Shown one piece after another: positions 42,618 to 50,949 of a stretch of DNA of 64,000 nucleotides (position 1 is the first letter of the stretch; every line of letters begins with the position of its first letter). The position numbers and the translations under genes are program-made. The DNA lies in contig NZ_CP154631.1 in NCBI RefSeq assembly GCF_039555755.1, forward strand, positions 3,782,001-3,846,000, given 5' to 3'. Origin of the DNA: Pseudomonas sediminis (GTDB taxonomy: Bacteria; Pseudomonadota; Gammaproteobacteria; Pseudomonadales; Pseudomonadaceae). Under the pieces are notes generated by a model that was given only the letters and a program-made list of their open reading frames with translations, ran no database searches and was not told the DNA's origin.

Positions 42618-42917
42618 ATGAGCATCATTCATTGTATGACCGTTTGTGCCCGTCATGGCCGTTCGACTCGGTTGGGTCAGTGCTTGGCGCGGTTGCACGA
42701 GGTTGGCCGAGATATGCCGGGCTGCGAACGCCTGCGCGTATTTCCTCTACACAATGATCCACTGACCTGGTCGGTAGAAGGGCAGTGGCGCTCAGCTGCG
42801 GCACGTGACGCTTTCCTCGGCAGTGAAGGCCTGCGCCGGGTAGTGGCGCAGGCGATAGACGAAGGGCTGTTCACTCAGCTCGAATGCGGCATGGAGTTAC
42901 AGCAGCAGGTCGCCTGA
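42618..42917 (+). CDS. Small ABM-fold (antibiotic monooxygenase-like) protein
   Basis: A 99-residue single-domain ferredoxin-like alpha/beta protein; the strand-helix pattern MSIIHCMTVCARHGRSTRLGQCLARLHEVGRDMPGC and SVEGQWRSAAARDAFLGSEGLRRVV fits the ABM/YgiN dimeric barrel family. Family members act on quinones, heme or as structural units; role here unknown. GGAGG precedes the ATG at 42618. 78 bp before the putrescine-type operon. Confidence 0.7.
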   Translation: MSIIHCMTVCARHGRSTRLGQCLARLHEVGRDMPGCERLRVFPLHNDPLTWSVEGQWRSAAARDAFLGSEGLRRVVAQAIDEGLFTQLECGMELQQQVA

Positions 42918-42959
42918 GTCGCTCAGACTTGCCTTTGTGAATTTATCTCTATAGATTTT

Positions 42960-42987
42960 CATGAAATTAATTATTAAAAATTTCATG
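42960..42987. promoter_or_regulatory. Candidate operator of the putrescine operon
   Basis: CATGAAATT (42960-42968) and AATTTCATG (42979-42987) are perfect inverted 9-bp arms around an AT-only 10-bp spacer, directly before the oxidoreductase ATG at 42996. The AT-rich island stands out from the GC-rich surroundings and is a plausible binding site for the XRE-cupin repressor encoded in the operon. Confidence 0.6.
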
Positions 42988-42995
42988 AGCCATCT

Positions 42996-44285
42996 ATGTT
43001 CCGCCACGCCAGTGAGCACGTCGACAGCTACTACGCGCAGAGCTGTCAGGATCGGCTGAAGCGCTATCCGGCCCTGCGGGGTGACTTGCAGTGTGATGTG
43101 CTGGTGGTGGGCGCCGGCTTCAGTGGCTTGCACACCGCCTTGTGCCTGACCGAAGCGGGACGCAAGGTCATTCTGCTCGAGGCCAGTCGCGTGGCCTGGG
43201 CCGCCTCCGGGCGTAACGGTGGACAGGCGATTCTCGGCTGGTCCTGCGATATGCCGCCGCTGGAAAATGCGCTTGGTATCGAGCGTGCGCGACGTCTTTG
43301 GGATGGCATGAGCTGGGCCGCCCGTCAGCTGCGTGAACTGCCCCAGCGCCATGGCTTCGACTGCGACTACCGCCGGGGTCATCTGTGGACGGCGGTGCTG
43401 CCGCGCCGCGTGGCGCTGTTGCATGAATGGCAGGAAGAAGCCGCCTATAAGTGGGGGCACCGCGCGCTGCAGTTCGTCTCTCGTGAGCAGATGCCGCAAT
43501 GGGTCGCCAGTGAGCGTTATCAGGCAGGTCTGTATGACCCAGAAGCCGGCCACCTCAACCCGCTCAAGCTGGCACTGGGTCTTGCCGAGGCCTTCGTTCG
43601 CGCCGGCGGGCAGATCTTCGAGCAGAGCCGTGCGCTGAGCCAGGAGATGCATGGTGACGGCTACCGCGTGCGTACCGAGCAGGGCAGCGTGCAGGCCGAT
43701 CAACTGGTTCTGGCCTGCAACACTTATATCGACGATCTGGAGCCGCGCCTGGCCCGGCGCATCCTGCCGGTCGGCACCTACCAGATCGCCACCGCGCCGC
43801 TAGGTGCGGAGCGCGCCGAGGCCTTGCTGCCGCGCAATGCCTGCGTCACCGACAACCAGTTCGTCCTCGATTACTTCCGCCGTACGCCGGATCACCGCCT
43901 GCTGTTTGGCGGTGGCTGCACCTACCTGGGCGGTCTGCCGAAGGACATGGCGGCTGCCACGCGGCCATTCCTCGAGCGTGTATTCCCGCAGTTGTCAGGC
44001 GTGGCCATCGACTTTGCATGGGGCGGGCATATCGACGTGACTCGTGCTCGTACGCCGGATATCGGCGGCGAGAACGGCCGTTACTGGCTGCAGGGCTTCT
44101 CCGGACATGGCGTATTGCCGACGCTGGCGGCTGCGCGAGCGGTCAGCGATGCCATTCTCGGCAATGACGACGAACTGGCGCTATACCGGCAGCTGCGCAA
44201 CCCTGAATTCCCCTTCAGCGAGCGCCTGGCGGCGCCGCTCGAGGCCATTGGCAAGGCCTGGTACCGACTAAGAGACAGCTTCTGA
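42996..44285 (+). CDS. puuB: FAD-dependent oxidoreductase, gamma-glutamylputrescine oxidase type (PuuB-like)
   Basis: A 429-residue DAO/glycine-oxidase family enzyme. The FAD-binding GxGxxG is VVGAGFSGLHTALCL (about 36-50), and RNGGQ follows. The context (glutamine-synthetase-like ligase, SpuC-like aminotransferase, XRE-cupin regulator) assigns it to the gamma-glutamylated putrescine pathway, in which it oxidises the primary amine to an aldehyde. First gene of the operon. Substrate specificity inferred. Confidence 0.85.
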   Translation: MFRHASEHVDSYYAQSCQDRLKRYPALRGDLQCDVLVVGAGFSGLHTALCLTEAGRKVILLEASRVAWAASGRNGGQAILGWSCDMPPLENALGIERARRLWDGMSWAARQLRELPQRHGFDCDYRRGHLWTAVLPRRVALLHEWQEEAAYKWGHRALQFVSREQMPQWVASERYQAGLYDPEAGHLNPLKLALGLAEAFVRAGGQIFEQSRALSQEMHGDGYRVRTEQGSVQADQLVLACNTYIDDLEPRLARRILPVGTYQIATAPLGAERAEALLPRNACVTDNQFVLDYFRRTPDHRLLFGGGCTYLGGLPKDMAAATRPFLERVFPQLSGVAIDFAWGGHIDVTRARTPDIGGENGRYWLQGFSGHGVLPTLAAARAVSDAILGNDDELALYRQLRNPEFPFSERLAAPLEAIGKAWYRLRDSF

Positions 44286-44286
44286 A

Positions 44287-44859
44287 ATGGACAGCCCAGA
44301 GATGGACAAAAACCTGGAGATGGCGGCCCTGGCCGTGCTCATCCACGACCTGCGCAAGCACAAGAAGGTCACCCTCAACGAGCTGGCCGAGCGCATCGGC
44401 CGTTCGGTGGGCTTTCTCTCGCAGGTCGAACGGGGTCTGTCGCGCCCGACGGTGGAGGATCTGACCGCCATCGCTGAGGCGCTCGACGTACCCACCACCT
44501 ATTTCTACAGCCTGCCCAAACCCAAAGCGCTGGATTGGGTGACCCGACCGGACGAACGCCGCACCCTGTACCTGGCTGGGGGCATCACCGACATCATGGC
44601 CTCGCCGACGCTGCAGGGCGCCTTCATGGTCGTCGACAGCCTGCTCGAGCCGGGTGCCAGTAGTGGTGAGCGTCAGATGAGCGACCGTTCCGAGCAGGCC
44701 GGCTACGTGCTCGAAGGCCAGCTGACGCTGTGGCTGGGCGAAGACGAAGAGAGCGCCACACTTTACCCCGGCGACGTTTTCCAGGTGCCGAGTTATGCGC
44801 GCCTGCGTTATGCCAACCAAGGCGACACCCCCGCGCGGGTGTTGTGGATCTACACCTGA
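44287..44859 (+). CDS. puuR: XRE-family regulator with cupin domain (PuuR-like)
   Basis: A 190-residue repressor. N-terminal HTH (about 21-77: VTLNELAERIGRSVGFLSQVERGLSRPTVEDLTAIAEAL) and a C-terminal cupin (about 110-185, SSGERQMSDRSEQAGYVLEGQLTLWLG, YPGDVFQVPSYARLRYAN). PuuR proteins repress putrescine genes; the gene starts one base after the oxidoreductase stop. Its most likely target is the palindrome at 42960-42987. Confidence 0.85.
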   Translation: MDSPEMDKNLEMAALAVLIHDLRKHKKVTLNELAERIGRSVGFLSQVERGLSRPTVEDLTAIAEALDVPTTYFYSLPKPKALDWVTRPDERRTLYLAGGITDIMASPTLQGAFMVVDSLLEPGASSGERQMSDRSEQAGYVLEGQLTLWLGEDEESATLYPGDVFQVPSYARLRYANQGDTPARVLWIYT

Positions 44860-44885
44860 CCTCCCGTGAATCGGAAATAACCACA

Positions 44886-46232
44886 ATGAACGCCACCCGA
44901 GTCGAGCTGCTCGACGAAGTCCGCCAATTCCGCCAGGCCCACCCCGAGGTGCGCTTCGTCGACCTGATTTGTCTGGATATCCCCGGGCATTTCTACGGCA
45001 AGCGCTACCCCATCGAGATGCTGGAGAAGGTTGCCGCCGGCAGTGCCCTGAAGTTGCCGCAGAACTGCGTGCTGCTGGGTGCCCAGGGCGGGCTCTACGA
45101 GATCGGCGACTACTGCTTCCATGACGGCGACCCGGACGCACCACGGCGACTGATTCCTGGAACGCTCAAGCTGGTGAACTGGGAGCGCCAGCCGCTGGGG
45201 CAGATGCTGATCAGCTCCGATGGCACCGAAGCGCCCATCGAGTTCGAGCCGCGCGAGGTGCTGGCGCGCGTGGTGCAGCGCCTGGCGGCGCGTGGCATTC
45301 GGCCGGTGGTGGCCTTCGAGCTGGAGTTCTACCTGTTCGACAAGGCGCTCAAGGACGGCTTGCCGCAGTACCCGCGCGATGACCTGAGCGGGGATGCCGA
45401 CGACCAGCCGAACATGCATATCGAACGGCTGTCGCGCTTTGCCGAGGTGCTCGACGACATCACCGAGACTGCGCGGCTGCAGGGCATCGATACCACGGTG
45501 ATCACCGCCGAGATCGGCCCGGGGCAGTTCGAGATTAACTTCAGTCATAACGCCGACCCGATGCAGGCCGCCGACTGGTCGGCGCTGTTCTGCCGGGTGA
45601 CCCGTGGCGTGGCGCTCAAACACGGCCATCGCGCCAGCTTCATGGCCAAGCCGTACCTGCAGTATCCGGGCAGTGGCATGCACATCCACGTCAGCCTGTA
45701 CGACGAGGCGGGCGACAACCTGCTGGCGCGTGACGAGCAGCGCCCGTTGCGGCATGCCGTGGCCGGCTGCCTGGAGCTGCTGCCGGAATTGATGCCGATC
45801 TACGCGCCGAACCACAACAGCTACCGCCGCTTTGGCGCCCAGGTGAACTCGGCGAGTAAGGCCAGCTGGGGCTTCGAGGATCGTGACGCCTGTGTGCGCA
45901 TTCCCGAATCGGACGCGCGCAATCTGCGCCTGGAATTCCGCCTGCCGGGCGCCGATGCCAACCCCTACCTGGTGCTGGCGGCGCTGCTGACCAGTATCGA
46001 ACAGGGCCTCGACGCTCAGGTCGAGCCCATCGCACCACTGAATGGCGACCGCGCCAGCGGCGTCGACTTTCCCAACGACATGCTCGACGCCGTGCGCCGC
46101 ATGCAGGCCAGCGAGCGCGTCGCCGCTGGCCTCGGCAGCGAGTTCGTCATGGTTTATTGCGAGAACAAACGCCAGGATCACCTGGCCTTCATGCACGACA
46201 TCAGCCCGCGCGAATACCGCTGGTACCTGTGA
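44886..46232 (+). CDS. puuA: Gamma-glutamylpolyamine synthetase (glutamine synthetase family, PuuA/SpuI-like)
   Basis: A 448-residue glutamine-synthetase-fold ligase that joins glutamate to putrescine using ATP. Catalytic signature strands include AEIGPGQFEINFSHN, HGHRASFMAKP and GSGMHIHVSLYD; NSYRRFGAQVNSASKASWG is a C-terminal conserved part. Start ATG at 44886 as the domain starts there; the reading frame continues upstream through the repressor gene but out of its frame. Follows puuR by 26 bp. Confidence 0.9.
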   Translation: MNATRVELLDEVRQFRQAHPEVRFVDLICLDIPGHFYGKRYPIEMLEKVAAGSALKLPQNCVLLGAQGGLYEIGDYCFHDGDPDAPRRLIPGTLKLVNWERQPLGQMLISSDGTEAPIEFEPREVLARVVQRLAARGIRPVVAFELEFYLFDKALKDGLPQYPRDDLSGDADDQPNMHIERLSRFAEVLDDITETARLQGIDTTVITAEIGPGQFEINFSHNADPMQAADWSALFCRVTRGVALKHGHRASFMAKPYLQYPGSGMHIHVSLYDEAGDNLLARDEQRPLRHAVAGCLELLPELMPIYAPNHNSYRRFGAQVNSASKASWGFEDRDACVRIPESDARNLRLEFRLPGADANPYLVLAALLTSIEQGLDAQVEPIAPLNGDRASGVDFPNDMLDAVRRMQASERVAAGLGSEFVMVYCENKRQDHLAFMHDISPREYRWYL

Positions 46233-46255
46233 TGTCCCGGATCGAAGGAGGCGAC

Positions 46256-47623
46256 ATGAATAACTCGAAAACCGCACACTGGCAGGCGCTGAGCCAGGCC
46301 CACCACCTGGCGCCGTTCAGTGATTACAAGCAGTTGGCCGAGAAGGGCCCGCGCATCATCACCGAAGCCAAAGGTGTGCACCTGTGGGACAGCGAGGGCC
46401 ACAAGATCCTCGACGGTATGGCCGGCCTGTGGTGCGTGGCCGTTGGCTATGGCCGTGAGGAACTGGTCGCTGCAGCTTCCAAACAGATGTTGCAGCTGCC
46501 GTTCTACAACACCTTCTTCCAGACCGCGCACCCGCCGGTGCTGGAGCTGGCGCATGCCATTTCCAAGCTGGCGCCGGCCGGTATGAACCACGTGTTTTTC
46601 ACGGGTTCGGGCTCGGAAGGTAACGACACCATGCTGCGCCTGGTACGCCACTATTGGGCGTGCAAAGGCCAGCCGATCAAGAAAGTCATCATCGGCCGCG
46701 ACAACGGCTACCACGGCTCCACCGTGGCCGGCGCCAGCCTCGGTGGCATGAAGTTCATGCACGAGCAGGGTGACCTGCCGATCCCTGGTATCGCGCATAT
46801 CCCGCAGCCTTACTGGTTCGGCGAGGGCGGCGATATGACGCCGGAAGCCTTCGGTATCTGGGCGGCTGACCAGTTGGAGAAGAAGATTCTCGAATTGGGC
46901 GAGGAAAACGTGGCGGCCTTTATCGCCGAGCCGATCCAGGGTGCCGGTGGCGTGATCATCCCGCCGGAAACCTACTGGCCGCGCATCAAGGAAATCCTTG
47001 CCAAGTACGACATTCTCTTCGTTGCCGACGAAGTGATCTGCGGCTTCGGCCGTACCGGCGAATGGTTCGGCAGCCAGTACTACGACCTCAAACCTGATCT
47101 GATGACCATCGCCAAGGGCCTGACCTCGGGCTACGTGCCGATGGGCGGGCTGATCGTCAGCGACAAGGTGTTCGAAGTGATCGAAGCGCATGGCGACTTC
47201 AACCACGGCTTCACCTACTCCGGCCATCCGGTGGCGGCGGCGGTGGGGTTGGAGAACCTGCGCATTCTCAAGGAAGAGGGCATCGTCGAGCGGGTGAAGG
47301 CGGAAACCGCGCCCTACCTGCAGAAGCGCCTGCGTGAGCTGGCCGATCATCCGCTGGTGGGCGAAGTACGTGGCGTCGGTATGCTCGGCGCTATCGAGCT
47401 GGTGCAGGACAAAGCCACGCGCAAGCGCTTCTCCGGTGATGTGGGCGTGGGCATGGTGTGCCGTGGCCACTGCTTCAACAACGGTCTGATCATGCGCGCG
47501 GTGGGCGACACCATGATCATTGCGCCGCCATTGGTGATTAGCCAGGCGGAAGTGGATGAGCTGGTAGAGAAAGCGCGCAAATGCCTGGATCTGACCTGGG
47601 AGCAGGTGCGTAATTTTGTCTGA
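46256..47623 (+). CDS. spuC: Putrescine-pyruvate aminotransferase (SpuC-like, class III)
   Basis: A 455-residue fold-type I PLP enzyme. Strong likeness to P. aeruginosa SpuC over the whole length (KTAHWQALSQAHHLAPF, GMAGLWCVAVGYGREELV, VFFTGSGSEGNDTMLR); the Schiff-base lysine is in TIAKGLTSGY and the HGSTVAGASLGG segment is conserved. Transfers the amino group of putrescine or gamma-glutamylputrescine to pyruvate. AAGGAGG precedes ATG 46256. Last gene of the operon; a terminator follows. Confidence 0.9.
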   Translation: MNNSKTAHWQALSQAHHLAPFSDYKQLAEKGPRIITEAKGVHLWDSEGHKILDGMAGLWCVAVGYGREELVAAASKQMLQLPFYNTFFQTAHPPVLELAHAISKLAPAGMNHVFFTGSGSEGNDTMLRLVRHYWACKGQPIKKVIIGRDNGYHGSTVAGASLGGMKFMHEQGDLPIPGIAHIPQPYWFGEGGDMTPEAFGIWAADQLEKKILELGEENVAAFIAEPIQGAGGVIIPPETYWPRIKEILAKYDILFVADEVICGFGRTGEWFGSQYYDLKPDLMTIAKGLTSGYVPMGGLIVSDKVFEVIEAHGDFNHGFTYSGHPVAAAVGLENLRILKEEGIVERVKAETAPYLQKRLRELADHPLVGEVRGVGMLGAIELVQDKATRKRFSGDVGVGMVCRGHCFNNGLIMRAVGDTMIIAPPLVISQAEVDELVEKARKCLDLTWEQVRNFV

Positions 47624-47668
47624 GTAGAAATTCGCAGCTGAAGGCGCTCCTGCGCGAAGATTGCATGT

Positions 47669-47700
47669 GTAGCGGCTGGGCGGCATTCCGCTTCAGCCGC
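47669..47700. repeat. REP-like element (GTAGCGGCTGG type)
   Basis: GTAGCGGCTGGGCGGCATTC followed by CGCTTCAGCCGC: GCGGCTG and CAGCCGC form the stem. Single copy of the element seen at 41093-41161. Confidence 0.5.
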
Positions 47701-47717
47701 GAAAGACGATGAGCAAG

Positions 47718-47759
47718 AGAAACCCTGCGACCGTTACCGGTGGTGGGGTTTCTTTTTTT
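47718..47759 (+). terminator. Intrinsic terminator of the putrescine operon
   Basis: AGAAACCC (47718-47725) pairs with GGGTTTCT (47746-47753), with an inner CCGGTGG-type hairpin in the loop, and TTTTTTT follows immediately. The convergent ohr gene ends 17 bp later. Confidence 0.8.
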
Positions 47760-47775
47760 GGGGCGTAGGCGAGAG

Positions 47776-48201
47776 TCAGACGATGGTCAGAGTGACGTCG
47801 ATGTTGCCGCGGGTGGCGTTGGAGTACGGGCAGACGATGTGCGCGCGATCCACCAGGGTTTGTGCGGCTTCCGGGGCCAGGCCGGGCAGGCTGATGCGCA
47901 GTTCCACTTCGATGCCGAAGCCGGTGGGGATGGCGCCGATGCCGACGGTGCCTTCGATGAAGGTGTCAGCCGGGATGCTCAGCTTGTCGCGGGCGGCGAC
48001 GAATTTCAGGGCGCCGAGGAAGCAGGCGGAATAGCCGGCAGCGAACAGTTGTTCAGGGTTGGTGCCGTTACCGCCAGCGCCGCCGAGTTCTTTCGGGGTG
48101 GTCAGGGCGATGTCGAGGATGCCGTCGGAGGACACAGCGCGGCCTTCACGGCCACCAAAGGCTTCAGCGGTGGCGCGGTAGAGAACGTTTTCGATAGTCA
48201 T
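47776..48201 (-). CDS. ohr: Organic hydroperoxide resistance protein Ohr
   Basis: A 141-residue OsmC/Ohr-family peroxidase. The reactive Cys pair is C60 (GYSACFLGA) and C124 ([13 protein letters not shown]), the two reactive cysteines of Ohr. Reduces organic peroxides using lipoyl proteins. Start ATG 48201 is preceded by GAGGAA. OhrR operator upstream at 48235-48248. Confidence 0.95.
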   Translation of the reverse strand: MTIENVLYRATAEAFGGREGRAVSSDGILDIALTTPKELGGAGGNGTNPEQLFAAGYSACFLGALKFVAARDKLSIPADTFIEGTVGIGAIPTGFGIEVELRISLPGLAPEAAQTLVDRAHIVCPYSNATRGNIDVTLTIV

Positions 48202-48234
48202 GGCGATATTCCTCGTTAGGTCAGTGAATGATGG

Positions 48235-48248
48235 ATTGGCTCGCTAAT
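48235..48248. promoter_or_regulatory. Putative OhrR box before ohr
   Basis: ATTGGCTCGCTAAT matches the perfect palindrome ATTAGCGCGCTAAT before ohrR at 12 of 14 positions. It is about 34 bp before the ohr start. The rest of the 315-bp ohr-ohrR gap is AT-rich promoter sequence with no other feature I can name. Confidence 0.65.
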
Positions 48249-48516
48249 CATTTGTGCGCTAACCGTTTCCATGGAGAAAACATTAGTGTGCATATGGTTT
48301 GTGCGCAAGATAAATTTATAAGGTATTTGGTTATAGGGTCAGTGTTCGATGGAATAACCAGATGCGGCGAGAGCTAGAGCCGTATAGGGGGGGCCATCTT
48401 GCGCTCATGCGGAAGCCGTCTGGCAGGGTATGGAAGACGCAGGAGGGGCAGGTTGGTAGGGCAGGTCAGGCGGGGAGAATGAGGGCGGACGGGGCGATGG
48501 CTCGCATCGCCCGCGA

Positions 48517-48969
48517 TCAGAGCGCGTCCTGCAGGTGCTGGCGCAGGTCGACCAGGTCGTCACGCAACTTGCCCAGGGTCGGCAAGTCGAGGCCCGAGGC
48601 CCTGAGAATGCAGGCCGGCAATGCCTTGGCCTGTTCGTGCAGGGCACGGCCCTTGTCGGTGAGGTGGAGCTGCACCACGCGCTCGTCCTGGCTGCTGCGT
48701 TGGCGCTGCAGCAGGCCCTCGCTCTCCAGGCGCTTGAGCAGCGGGGTGAGTGAGCCCGGGTCGGTCAGCATGCGGGCGCTGATTTCGCTGACGGTGATGC
48801 CTTCGTTCTCCCACAGCACCAGCATGGCCAGGTACTGCGGGTAGGTGAGCCCCAGTGCCTGCAGCAGCGGCTTGTAGGTCTTGGTCATCATCAGCGAGGT
48901 GGAATAGAGGGCGAAGCACAGCTGGTTGTCCAGCAGCAGTTCGGCGCAGGGTTCCACGGGGGTGGTCAT
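48517..48969 (-). CDS. ohrR: MarR-family peroxide sensor OhrR
   Basis: A 150-residue MarR protein. C18 in DNQLCFALYSTS is the conserved sensing cysteine of OhrR, and the wing DNA-binding part (LTDPGSLTPLLKRLESEGLLQRQRSSQDERVVQL) is standard. Oxidation of C18 relieves repression of ohr. Same strand as ohr and upstream of it. A perfect palindrome lies 33 bp before its start. Confidence 0.93.
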   Translation of the reverse strand: MTTPVEPCAELLLDNQLCFALYSTSLMMTKTYKPLLQALGLTYPQYLAMLVLWENEGITVSEISARMLTDPGSLTPLLKRLESEGLLQRQRSSQDERVVQLHLTDKGRALHEQAKALPACILRASGLDLPTLGKLRDDLVDLRQHLQDAL

Positions 48970-49001
48970 GGCGGCGGCCTGTGAAGTGGCGGGTGGTTCA
49001 A

Positions 49002-49015
49002 ATTAGCGCGCTAAT
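49002..49015. promoter_or_regulatory. OhrR operator before ohrR
   Basis: ATTAGCGCGCTAAT, a perfect 14-bp palindrome 33 bp before the ohrR start; a 12/14 match lies before ohr. The two sites suggest autoregulation. Confidence 0.75.
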
Positions 49016-49064
49016 GATAGTTGCGCCAGAGGTTGGTGCGGGTAAGCCCGCACCAGGGCGAGGC

Positions 49065-49382
49065 TTAGCCGCAGGTCACGCGAGTGATGACACGCTGCTC
49101 GTCGACGTTCAGGTTCAGGCGCTGACGGTTGTATTCCAGGGTCACCACGCTGGTCGGGGTGAGGATGCGTGCGCTGCTGGCACCAGCCTGCTTGCGGGCT
49201 TGCTCCAGCAACTCGGGCGTGGCCGTCTGGCCCTTGAGATGCTCGACCACGGAGGAGGTGCAGCTATCGGGCGTCGGGCCGCTCGGGGCCGCGGCGGCGG
49301 CCGGTTTGTCCGCCGTGCTGCTGCAGCCGGCAGCGAGCAGGGTGGCACCGAGGATGAGGCAGAAACGGGTCTTGAAAATCAA
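49065..49382 (-). CDS. I78-family peptidase-inhibitor lipoprotein
   Basis: A 105-residue lipoprotein with lipobox TLLAAGC (lipidated C20), an Ala-rich tether, then the I78 inhibitor core (CTSSVVEHLKGQTATPELLEQARKQAG, TPTSVVTLEYNRQRLNLNVDEQRVITRVTCG). It has two Cys that could form a disulphide. The start is a TTG at 49382: an AGGAG lies eight bases upstream, whereas the ATG five bases further upstream makes ATG CAT TGA, a two-codon ORF overlapping the TTG. Confidence 0.8.
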   Translation of the reverse strand: MIFKTRFCLILGATLLAAGCSSTADKPAAAAAPSGPTPDSCTSSVVEHLKGQTATPELLEQARKQAGASSARILTPTSVVTLEYNRQRLNLNVDEQRVITRVTCG

Positions 49383-49400
49383 TGCATGAGCTCCTTTGGG

Positions 49401-50051
49401 TTACTGCGCGCCTTCCAGGCGCGCCAGACGTTCTTCGAGTGCGGCGATGCGCGCTTCCAGTTCGACCAGACGATAATCGTTAGGTGCCGAAGCCTCGCTG
49501 CGGTTTTGGGGGCGGCTGGCAAGCAGACTGTCCAGATCGGCAGGCTCGCCGAGCAGATGCATGTAGCGATCCTCGCGCTGACCGCTCTGGCGCGGCAGCA
49601 GCAGGGCCAGCCCGCGACCGATCAGGCGCTCCAGTTGGTGCTGGACCTCTGCGACATCGTCGAAGTCGTGCATGCGGTTGCTGCGCGTGAGCAGCTCGTT
49701 GAGCGTTTGCGGGCCACGCAGCATTAGCAGGCCGAGTAGCACCGTCTGTGGCTTGACCAACTCCAGCTGCTTGTCGCAGCGCTGTTCCCAGCGATCGGCA
49801 CGGCTGCCCATCACCAGATGCACCAACTGGCGACCTTCGAGGCTGCGCAGGTAGCGCCCGACTTCTCCGGTTTCCAGGTTCATCAGCGGTTCGCGGCTGG
49901 TCTTCTGGTTGCAGGCCAGTTGCACGGCATTGAGCGTCAGCGGGTAGGTTTCCGGTGTGGTCAGTTGCTTTTCGATCAGGCAACCGAGGATGCGCACCTC
50001 GACGGCGTGCAGTGGGGTTTCACCAACCAGTGGGGAAGGAGTGTGCGACAT
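49401..50051 (-). CDS. YceH-family DUF480 protein
   Basis: A 216-residue protein with two winged-helix repeats ([39 protein letters not shown] is the family signature) and a short C-terminal coiled tail ([17 protein letters not shown]). Function unknown; often listed as a possible regulator. It is 18 bp from the I78 lipoprotein gene and in the same direction. Confidence 0.9.
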   Translation of the reverse strand: MSHTPSPLVGETPLHAVEVRILGCLIEKQLTTPETYPLTLNAVQLACNQKTSREPLMNLETGEVGRYLRSLEGRQLVHLVMGSRADRWEQRCDKQLELVKPQTVLLGLLMLRGPQTLNELLTRSNRMHDFDDVAEVQHQLERLIGRGLALLLPRQSGQREDRYMHLLGEPADLDSLLASRPQNRSEASAPNDYRLVELEARIAALEERLARLEGAQ

Positions 50052-50174
50052 GGATCGATCCTGGCAGAAAGAATTCGCTTAGGTTAACGGCATCCGCCCC
50101 TGGCTGACACACTTCAATGTGTGTTCGAACATGACGTTCGCTAAGCTAATGACCGTCAATCAACGGAGTGGGCC

Positions 50175-50906
50175 ATGAACGAGAACAAGAAGGTCGCTTT
50201 GATCATTGGCGCTGGCGATGCCACTGGTAGCGCCATCGCCCGGCGCTTCGCCCGTGAAGGGTATGTCGCCTGCGTCACCCGTCGTAGTCTGGACAAACTG
50301 CAACCGCTGCTGGAGGAAATCCGCGGCGAGGGCGGTGAGGCGCACGGTTTCGCGTCCGATGCACGGCGTGAGGAGCAGGTGGCTGAACTGGTTGAGAGCA
50401 TCGAGCGTGACATCGGGCCGATCGAGGTAATGGTGTTCAATATCGGCGCCAACGTGCCCTGCAGCATTCTCGAGGAAACCGCGCGCAAATACTTCAAGAT
50501 CTGGGAAATGGCCTGTTTCTCCGGCTTCCTGACCAGTCAGGCGGTGGCCAGACGCATGGTCGGCCGCGGCCGTGGCACCATTTTGTTCACTGGCGCCACT
50601 GCTGGTTTGCGCGGTGCTGCCGGGTTTGCCGCTTTCGCCGGGGCCAAGCACGGCATCCGGGCGCTGGCGCAGAGCATGGCGCGTGAGTTGGGGCCGTTGA
50701 ATGTGCATGTCGCTCATGTGGTGGTGGATGGCGCCATCGATACGGCCTTTATCCGCGATAGCTTTCCGGAGCTCTACGCCAAGAAGGATCAGGATGGCAT
50801 TCTCGATCCCGAACACATCGCCGACAGCTACTGGTTTCTGCACAGCCAGCTGCGTGACGCCTGGACCTTCGAGCTGGACCTGCGGCCGTGGATGGAGCGC
50901 TGGTAA
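50175..50906 (+). CDS. SDR-family protein with atypical catalytic residue
   Basis: A 243-residue short-chain dehydrogenase fold (IIGAGDATGSAIARR for the cofactor site; D and R after beta-2). The catalytic motif reads FAGAK where YxxxK is expected, with Phe for Tyr (S in FTGATAG two positions away from the usual place). This subgroup with NIGANVP and FAGAKHGIRALAQS recurs in pseudomonads, so the change may be a family trait. Activity uncertain; may act as a reductase with a different acid. Confidence 0.85.
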   Translation: MNENKKVALIIGAGDATGSAIARRFAREGYVACVTRRSLDKLQPLLEEIRGEGGEAHGFASDARREEQVAELVESIERDIGPIEVMVFNIGANVPCSILEETARKYFKIWEMACFSGFLTSQAVARRMVGRGRGTILFTGATAGLRGAAGFAAFAGAKHGIRALAQSMARELGPLNVHVAHVVVDGAIDTAFIRDSFPELYAKKDQDGILDPEHIADSYWFLHSQLRDAWTFELDLRPWMERW

Positions 50907-50949
50907 CCTGCGCTAAACCCATAATCACAATAACGAGCGAGTGAAGCTG

